This document shows positions 13,165 to 18,489 of a stretch of 18,489 bases of DNA, piece after piece. The notes below the pieces were generated by a model. The model was given only the letters and a program-made list of their open reading frames with translations, was not told where the DNA came from and searched no databases. Within the stretch, counting starts at the first letter, position 1, and each line of letters starts with the position of its first letter. The stretch is taken from contig USAE01000030.1 in the NCBI GenBank assembly GCA_900552655.1, positions 1-18,489 of the forward strand. Direction: 5' to 3'. Position numbers and translations under genes: made by a program. This DNA is from an uncultured Clostridium sp. (GTDB lineage Bacteria; Bacillota; Clostridia; TANB77; CAG-508).

Positions 13165-15762
13165 TTATTTTCCATAGTAGCTGTCTAATAATATTTTCTT
13201 TATTTCTGTTACTAATGGTAATCTTGGGTTTGCAGGTGTACATTGGTCTTCGAATGCTCTATCTGCTAGTTCATCTACATTGTCTAAAAATTCTTTTTCA
13301 TCTACTCCTGCTTCTTTAAATGATGCTGGTATATTTAAGTCTTTATTTAATTTTCTAATTGCTTCTGCTAAAGAATGTACTCCCTCTTCTACTGTATCTG
13401 CTTTTAAGCCAACCATTCTAGCTATTTGCGCATATTTTTCGTCTGCTATAAAATATTCATATTTAGGGAATGATGTAAATTTAGTTGGTTTACTTCCATT
13501 ATATTCTACTACATATGGTAATAAAATTGCATTAATTCTACCATGTGGTAAGTGGAATTTTGCACCTAATTTATGTGCCATAGAATGGCATATTCCTAAA
13601 AACGCATTTGTAAATGCCATACCTGCCATTGTACTTGCATTGTGCATTCTTTCTCTTGCAAATTTATTATCTCCGTGGTTATATGCTTCCTTTAAATTTT
13701 CGAATACTAATCTTGTTGCTTTTTCTGCTAAAGCATCTGAATAGTCGTTTGCCATGTTGGAAACATAAGCTTCTAAAGCATGTGTTAAAACATCCATTCC
13801 TGTATCTGCTGTTAAAGTTTTTGGAAGTGTTGCAACAAAGTCTGGATCAACTATTGCTACATTTGGTGTTAATTCATACGCTGTTAGTGGATATTTTCTT
13901 CCTTTTTGTTTATCTGTTATAACTGCAAAAGATGTAACTTCTGAACCTGTTCCAGATGTTGTAGGTATTGCAACCATTTGGCATTTTTTTCCTAACTCTG
14001 GGAATTCGTATGTACGCTTTCTTATATCCATAAATTTTAATTTTAATCCTTCTAAATCTGCTTCAGGATCTTCATATAGAAGCCACATTCCTTTAGCTGC
14101 ATCTATTGCAGAACCACCACCTAATGCAATAATTACATCTGGATTAAATCTTTGCATTGCTTCTACACCTCTTTTAACCGTGTCAAAAGATGGGTCTGGC
14201 TCTACATCTGAAAAGATTTCAGAATGTACATAATCTTGTCTTTTTCTTAAATGATATAACACTTTATCAACATATCCGAATTTAACCATAGATTCATCTG
14301 TTACAATAAAAGCTCTTGTTATATCTCTCATATCTTCTAGATATTTTATAGAACCTGCTTCAAAATATATTTTCTTTGGAACTTTAAACCATTGCATATT
14401 AACTCTCCTTCTTCCCATCTTTTTAATATTTACTAAATTTAATGCAGATACATTATCTGTTGTAGAGTTTCCTCCAAATGTACCACATCCTAATGTTAGT
14501 GATGGTGTAAATGAATTATATATATCACCTATTCCTCCTTGTGATGATGGTTGGTTTACAATGATTCTACTTGCCTTTACTCTTTTTCCATATTCTTTTA
14601 TTATATTTTCATCTTCTGAATGTATAACTGCAGAATGGCCTAGTCCACCATTTTCTAGTAATTTTTCTGCTTTTTCTATACCTTCTTTACTATCTTTTAC
14701 AATATAATATGCAAGTACTGGGCTTAATTTTTCTTTAGAAAATGGAAATTCTGGTCCTATTCCCTCTTCATATACTACTAATACTTTTGTGCTTTCTGGG
14801 ACTTCGAATCCTGCTTGTTTTGCAATATTATATGGGCTTTGACCTGGAATTTTAGATTGTAATGCATATCCTTTTTCTTTATTAAACATTACTTCTTTTA
14901 ATTTTTCTTTTTCTTCTGGTGATACAAAATAACATCCAGCATTTTTCATTAAATCTTCAAATTCTTTATATATTGCTTCATCTACTAATACAGATTGCTC
15001 AGAAGCACAAATCATTCCATTGTCAAATGATTTAGATAATACTAAATCATTTACAGATGTTTTTAATTTAGCTGTTTTATCTATGTAACATGGTACATTT
15101 CCCGGTCCAACACCTAAAGCTGGCTTTCCAGATGAGTAAGCAGATTTTACCATACCTGGTCCACCTGTTGCTAATATTAAATTTACGTCTGGATGATTCA
15201 TTAATCTACTTGTTGCTTCTACAGATGGTTCTTCTATCCATAATATACAATCTTTTGGAGCCCCTGCTTTTACTGCAGCTTCTCTTAATATTTCTGCTGC
15301 TCTTTTACTACATTGTTGTGCAGATGGGTGAAATCCAAATATAATTACATTTCTTGCCTTTGCAGAAATAATTGATTTAAACATTACTGTTGATGTTGGG
15401 TTTGTAACTGGTGTTACTCCTGCAATTATTCCAATTGGTTCTGCTATTTTTACATAGTCATCTTCTATATTTTCCTCTATTATTCCAACTGTTTTTTCAT
15501 TTTTTATACTATTATATATATAATCTGTAGCAAACATATTCTTTATTATTTTATCTTCATATATCCCTCTTCCAGTTTCTTCTACTGCAAGTTTTGCAAG
15601 TTCCATATGATGTTCTAAACCTGCCATAGACATAGCTTTTACAACATTATCTACTTGCTCTTGATTTAGCTTTCTGTATTCTTTTGAAGCTTTTTTTGCT
15701 CTTTCTACTAAATCATTAATCACTTTTTCTATCTTATTGCTATCATTTTTTGTTTCAGCCAT
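13165..15762 (-). CDS. adhE: Bifunctional acetaldehyde-CoA/alcohol dehydrogenase
   Basis: An 865-residue AdhE that reduces acetyl-CoA to acetaldehyde and then ethanol, regenerating NAD+ from NADH during fermentation; the family forms filaments (spirosomes) in the cytoplasm. The N-terminal aldehyde dehydrogenase half (about 1-440) has PIGIIAGVTPVTNPTS and the catalytic cysteine C252 (NGMICASEQS). The C-terminal iron-dependent alcohol dehydrogenase half (about 455-860) has GGGSAIDAAKGMW, PTTSGTGSEVTSFA, DVLTHALEAYVS and GICHSMAHKLGAKFHLPHG, which carry the iron-binding histidines. GGGAGGCG precedes the ATG. It is a single-gene transcript by layout, with its own promoter and a palindrome next to the -35. 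Confidence 0.97.
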   Translation of the reverse strand: MAETKNDSNKIEKVINDLVERAKKASKEYRKLNQEQVDNVVKAMSMAGLEHHMELAKLAVEETGRGIYEDKIIKNMFATDYIYNSIKNEKTVGIIEENIEDDYVKIAEPIGIIAGVTPVTNPTSTVMFKSIISAKARNVIIFGFHPSAQQCSKRAAEILREAAVKAGAPKDCILWIEEPSVEATSRLMNHPDVNLILATGGPGMVKSAYSSGKPALGVGPGNVPCYIDKTAKLKTSVNDLVLSKSFDNGMICASEQSVLVDEAIYKEFEDLMKNAGCYFVSPEEKEKLKEVMFNKEKGYALQSKIPGQSPYNIAKQAGFEVPESTKVLVVYEEGIGPEFPFSKEKLSPVLAYYIVKDSKEGIEKAEKLLENGGLGHSAVIHSEDENIIKEYGKRVKASRIIVNQPSSQGGIGDIYNSFTPSLTLGCGTFGGNSTTDNVSALNLVNIKKMGRRRVNMQWFKVPKKIYFEAGSIKYLEDMRDITRAFIVTDESMVKFGYVDKVLYHLRKRQDYVHSEIFSDVEPDPSFDTVKRGVEAMQRFNPDVIIALGGGSAIDAAKGMWLLYEDPEADLEGLKLKFMDIRKRTYEFPELGKKCQMVAIPTTSGTGSEVTSFAVITDKQKGRKYPLTAYELTPNVAIVDPDFVATLPKTLTADTGMDVLTHALEAYVSNMANDYSDALAEKATRLVFENLKEAYNHGDNKFARERMHNASTMAGMAFTNAFLGICHSMAHKLGAKFHLPHGRINAILLPYVVEYNGSKPTKFTSFPKYEYFIADEKYAQIARMVGLKADTVEEGVHSLAEAIRKLNKDLNIPASFKEAGVDEKEFLDNVDELADRAFEDQCTPANPRLPLVTEIKKILLDSYYGK

Positions 15763-15798
15763 AAAAAAACGCCTCCCTAATATAATTATACAATTTTA

Positions 15799-15827
15799 AT
15801 AATATATTATTCGGTTTCTAAAGTCAA
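15799..15827 (-). promoter_or_regulatory. Promoter of adhE
   Basis: On the minus strand TTGACT (15822-15827), 17-base spacer, TATTAT (15799-15804), about 37 bases upstream of the start codon. Confidence 0.7.
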
Positions 15828-15843
15828 TAGAAAATTTTTCTAT
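15827..15843. promoter_or_regulatory. Palindromic candidate operator at the adhE -35
   Basis: ATAGAAAATTTTTCTAT is a perfect 8-1-8 inverted repeat touching the upstream edge of the adhE -35. The position suits an activator or repressor. It does not match the Rex site (TTGTTAA-N4-TTAACAA) that controls adhE in many clostridia. Confidence 0.45.
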
Positions 15844-15926
15844 AACACAAAAAAGCACATCTAATATTTTACTTGCAAATGTAAATTCTAATAAAATTTA
15901 GGATACGTTATAATTCTCTAATACAA

Positions 15927-15971
15927 AAAAAGAAAGTATATCACGATCTTTTTCGAGTCTACTTTCTTTTT
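15927..15971 (-). terminator. Terminator downstream of the 305-residue gene
   Basis: AAAAAGAAAGTA (15927-15938) pairs with TACTTTCTTTTT (15960-15971) over 12 bases; on the minus strand the stem runs into seven T. It lies 28 bases after the stop of the unrecognised gene at 16000. Confidence 0.8.
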
Positions 15972-15999
15972 ACAATTTTATGTTTAATATATCTAATAT

Positions 16000-16917
16000 T
16001 TATCGTGAAGCATCTGAATTGTCTGAATGTAATTTTGTAATTTTTTCTACAACACCTTTTCCTGCATCACGTTCTATTTTCTTTATCTCACCTTGTTTAT
16101 GTCTTTCTTCTTCTTTTTGTAATAATTCTGCAATTGTGCTTCTAGCATTTTTCATTCTTAATTTTCTTCCTTCGTAGCCTACCATATCTAGGAAAAATTC
16201 CTTTTGCTTTGTATATTTTTGCCTGTTTAATTCTGCGTCTGGTCCCATTTTAATAGGAATTGCGCTATTCATAAATTCTGTTATTCTCATACAATATCCT
16301 ATATTTTTATAATTAGACACAACCTTTTTAGCTGCAATTTTAACAACTTTTATTTTAATTTCTTTTGCTCTTTTTTTTGCACTGCTTGAAACTTCTTCTT
16401 GTAACTTTATTTCTTCTAACTTGTCTTGAACTTTTTCTATAACTTTCATTAAAGAAAAATCGTTAGATTCATTAACTAAGCAATACATTTTGTCTAGGTT
16501 CTCCGAAATTTCTGCTAAAGACATTTTTCCAATTTTAGCTCTTTGATTTGTTAGTATACGTTCTACTATTTCTATTTTCTGTCTTTTATCTAAAGCTTTT
16601 ATAATATCTATGCCATTATCATCTAATAGAGCTGTTGGTTCATCTATCGATTTAATTATTTGTGTCCTATCTTTTTTAGTTAGTTCATCACTTATTTGTG
16701 ATGTAATTTCTAGTTGTTTTTCGGGTTCTCCTATAGTTTGTATGGCTGTAACTGCTGCTTTTTTTGATTGACTATTTCCCTTTTGAATTTGTTTTATAAC
16801 AAATTCTTCTAGTTCATCATCATTCATGTATTTTAATTTTTCTATTAATTCTTTTTTTTCTTTTTTCTCTTTATGCTCTTGCATATTTTGCTTTATTTTG
16901 TCTATTACTTTACTCAT
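16000..16917 (-). CDS. Highly charged helical protein, function unknown
   Basis: A 305-residue protein I do not recognise. It is rich in Lys, Glu and Ile with almost no Pro or Gly runs, has no signal peptide or membrane segment, and looks mostly helical, with a coiled-coil-like N-terminus (IDKIKQNMQEHKEKKEKKEL). The middle (about 50-150) has loosely repeated helices resembling HEAT/ARM-type repeats (for example KKAAVTAIQTIGEPEKQLEI); a basic helix at about 185-205 (KKRAKEIKIKVVKIAAKKVV) could bind nucleic acid or acidic surfaces. GGAGTGA precedes the ATG. It follows the M23 gene by 15 bases on the same strand, so they are probably co-transcribed, and it ends at a terminator. Confidence 0.8.
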   Translation of the reverse strand: MSKVIDKIKQNMQEHKEKKEKKELIEKLKYMNDDELEEFVIKQIQKGNSQSKKAAVTAIQTIGEPEKQLEITSQISDELTKKDRTQIIKSIDEPTALLDDNGIDIIKALDKRQKIEIVERILTNQRAKIGKMSLAEISENLDKMYCLVNESNDFSLMKVIEKVQDKLEEIKLQEEVSSSAKKRAKEIKIKVVKIAAKKVVSNYKNIGYCMRITEFMNSAIPIKMGPDAELNRQKYTKQKEFFLDMVGYEGRKLRMKNARSTIAELLQKEEERHKQGEIKKIERDAGKGVVEKITKLHSDNSDASR

Positions 16918-16932
16918 AAATCACTCCATATA

Positions 16933-17880
16933 TTACATATATTTTTGAGGATTTAAAGCTTTACCATCTTTTCTTATTTCAAAGTGTAAGTGCGAACCTG
17001 TAGAATTACCTGTTGAACCTACAGCTGCTATTTTTTCTCCTGCAGAAACTCTCTGTCCGTTTTTTACATATAATTTACTACAATGACCATACCACATTTC
17101 GTAACCATTATCACATTTAATTTTTACTAAATACCCATATGATCCTTTATATCCTGCAAATGTAACTGTTCCTGAGGCTGCTGCTTTTATAGGTGTACCA
17201 GATGGAGATGCTATATCTAAACCAGTATGTGAGCTTGAGCGAATACTACTTCTTTCTCCAAATCTGGATGTTATTTTTCCACCATTAACTGGTCTTACTG
17301 CAACAACAACTTTATTGCTACTTTTCTTTTCAGGCTTTCCTGCAACTTTAGCTTGTTTTGCTTCTTCCTCTTTTTGTGCTACTTTTTTATCTAAGTTCTC
17401 TGTTTTTATTTTTGCAATAGCAACATTTTTTTCTTCTGTTTCTATCTTTTCTTTTTCAAATATTTGCTTTACTCCAATATTAAGTACTAGTTTATCTTTA
17501 TATTCGTTTTGTAAGTCTAAAACGATTTTATCTGCTTCTTCTTCAGTTTTTACATATGTTTGTATTTGATCATCTATAGTTATTCCATACGCTGTGTATA
17601 CTGTAGAAATGTTTTCTTTTATTTTTTCTAGTACATCGTCTTTATTCGAACTTTTTTTGCTTACAAATTTAGGCTCATATTTAACTTCAGCTTCTAAATT
17701 TCTAAAAGCAACCCCTTCTTCTTTACTTTCTATATAATTATTTACTTCATTTTCTATTTCACTTTTATTTGCTACATATCCAATTTCTTCACCATTTACT
17801 GTTATTTTAAATAATATGTTATATCTAAATAAAATTACAGTTTCAGCACAAATATAAGTATCATTTTCTATATTTGCACT
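16933..17880 (-). CDS. M23 (LytM-type) peptidoglycan endopeptidase, 5' end missing
   Basis: A 315-codon open frame with no usable start: its upper end meets an in-frame stop at 17881-17883, and no ATG, GTG or TTG occurs before the catalytic domain. The signal or anchor segment expected for this secreted family is absent, so the gene is truncated. The N-terminal part has two similar extracytoplasmic modules (VNGEEIGYVANKSEIENEV and IQTYVKTEEEADKIVLDL), then a Lys/Glu/Ala-rich linker. The C-terminal M23 domain has TSRFGERSS, HTGLD, MWYGHC and GSHLHFEIRKDGKALNP, so zinc ligands and catalytic His are present. It would cut peptide cross-links in the cell wall. The break falls where base composition changes, which points to an assembly junction. 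Confidence 0.85.
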   Translation of the reverse strand, partial: SANIENDTYICAETVILFRYNILFKITVNGEEIGYVANKSEIENEVNNYIESKEEGVAFRNLEAEVKYEPKFVSKKSSNKDDVLEKIKENISTVYTAYGITIDDQIQTYVKTEEEADKIVLDLQNEYKDKLVLNIGVKQIFEKEKIETEEKNVAIAKIKTENLDKKVAQKEEEAKQAKVAGKPEKKSSNKVVVAVRPVNGGKITSRFGERSSIRSSSHTGLDIASPSGTPIKAAASGTVTFAGYKGSYGYLVKIKCDNGYEMWYGHCSKLYVKNGQRVSAGEKIAAVGSTGNSTGSHLHFEIRKDGKALNPQKYM

Positions 17881-17925
17881 TTAATACGTATATTTTATAA
17901 CGATTTGTAAGATAAAACAAGATTT
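17881..17925. other. Probable chimeric contig junction (clostridial to Bacteroidota DNA)
   Basis: To the left all genes are AT-rich and clostridial; to the right a GC-richer Bacteroidota-type gene starts at 17926. The left gene lacks its 5' end exactly here. The join is in AT-rich sequence and could lie anywhere from about 17,820 to 17,925. A perfect Bacteroidota -7 motif TATATTTG (17869-17876) hints it may be at the left of that range. No ribosome site of AGGAGG type precedes the transporter, which is normal in Bacteroidota but unlike every other gene here. Confidence 0.75.
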
Positions 17926-18489
17926 ATGACAAAAAATGATAGAGCGAACTTCGGTAGTAAATTAGGCGTTATACTTGCCTCTGCAGGCTCGGCAGTAGGG
18001 CTGGGGAATATATGGAGATTCCCTTACGAGACAGGAAATCATGGGGGAGCCGCCTTTATATTGATCTACTTAGGCTGTGTCTTGCTTTTGGGGCTTCCCA
18101 TTATGATTGCCGAATTCCTGATAGGCCGTCGTTCAAGAGCCAACACAGCAGGAGCTTATCAGAAATTAGCACCCGGTACACATTGGCGTTGGGTAGGCCG
18201 TATGGGTGTATTGGCAGGTTTTCTGATCCTCAGTTATTATTCGGTAGTAGCCGGATGGACACTTGAATATATATTTGAAGCAGCTTCAAATGGTTTTGCG
18301 GGAAAAACTCCCGAAGAGTTCATCACTTCTTTCCAACAGTTTTCCAGCAATCCCTGGCGACCGGTGGTCTGGTTGGTTTCCTTCTTGTTAATTACCCACT
18401 TCATCATTGTAAAAGGGGTGGAAAAAGGGATTGAAAAGTCTTCCAAGATAATGATGCCCACACTTTTCATCATTATTCTTATATTGGTA
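17926..18489 (+). CDS. Neurotransmitter:sodium symporter (NSS/SNF family) transporter, N-terminal part
   Basis: The first 188 codons of a gene running off the window. The family signature GSAVGLGNIWRFPYETG (about 21-37) in the first membrane helix forms the sodium and substrate site in LeuT-type carriers. Further helices lie at about 42-65 (FILIYLGCVLLLGLPIMIAE), 90-112, 147-162 and 173-188. NSS proteins move amino acids or related compounds into the cell with Na+. Base composition and codons (many GGC, GCC, CTG, CCC, TCC) differ sharply from the rest of the window and resemble Bacteroides or Parabacteroides. It is very likely from another genome joined in assembly; transfer is the less likely alternative. 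Confidence 0.93.
   Translation, partial: MTKNDRANFGSKLGVILASAGSAVGLGNIWRFPYETGNHGGAAFILIYLGCVLLLGLPIMIAEFLIGRRSRANTAGAYQKLAPGTHWRWVGRMGVLAGFLILSYYSVVAGWTLEYIFEAASNGFAGKTPEEFITSFQQFSSNPWRPVVWLVSFLLITHFIIVKGVEKGIEKSSKIMMPTLFIIILILV

Noticed and set aside
13280..15344. Several plus-strand open frames inside adhE
   Set aside because: All lie antisense to the intact 865-residue AdhE frame, lack ribosome sites and give low-complexity Leu/Phe-rich products.
16933..17880. Calling the M23 frame a natural pseudogene
   Set aside because: The remaining frame is intact with all catalytic residues, and the break coincides with the composition change, so an assembly join explains it better than decay.
18012..18473. 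Open frames on both strands inside the terminal segment (18012-18266 plus, 18237-18473 minus)
   Set aside because: They are shadows of the transporter frame that runs uninterrupted from 17926 to the window end and carries the NSS signature.
1..18489. tRNA or rRNA genes
   Set aside because: No cloverleaf with a GGTTCGAATCC-type T arm or conserved rRNA segment was seen on either strand.

Overview
The first ~17.88 kb is very AT-rich DNA with strong AGGAGG-type ribosome binding sites, a T-box leader, sporulation genes (spoIVFA/spoIVFB-like pair, yyaC-like), GatCAB, bifunctional AdhE and rubredoxins. Together these indicate an anaerobic, spore-forming Firmicute, most likely an uncultured clostridial lineage. 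The last ~560 bases are different: GC content is visibly higher, codon use is unlike the rest, and the gene is a Bacteroidota-type Na+-dependent transporter. It abuts a clostridial gene that has lost its start. I read this as a probable chimeric contig junction near 17,880-17,925 rather than real linkage.

Layout. 1-4532 (minus strand): start of a sensor kinase and its OmpR-type regulator, spoIVFB-like M50 protease, spoIVFA-like M23 membrane protein, a small tail-anchored protein, yyaC-like protein, a small protein resembling V-ATPase subunit F, and hslO (Hsp33). 4665-6588 (minus): an operon of rpiB/lacAB-type isomerase, a WecA/TagO-type phosphosugar transferase carrying a C-terminal rubredoxin domain, and a free rubredoxin, read from a good sigma-A-type promoter. 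6683-7479 (plus): rpsT and a small two-helix membrane protein. 7521-10784 (minus): gatCAB. 10873-13016 (plus): T-box-controlled aspS, divergent from gatCAB. 13165-15762 (minus): adhE. 16000-17880 (minus): an unrecognised helical protein and a start-less M23 endopeptidase. 17926-18489 (plus): the foreign transporter.

How genes work together. aspS and gatCAB are divergent and share a 12-bp inverted repeat. The T-box specifier region of the aspS leader reads best as an Asn codon. This fits a two-step route in which AspRS makes Asp-tRNA(Asn) and GatCAB amidates it. The spoIVFA/spoIVFB and yyaC genes are sporulation functions; the kinase/regulator pair next door seems to have its own promoter. AdhE and the rubredoxins fit fermentative anaerobic life.

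Four copies of a short GGGATT...AATCCC hairpin repeat with a GGACCGTCC core lie directly against gene ends. The most unusual coding feature is the transferase-rubredoxin fusion followed by a second rubredoxin gene.
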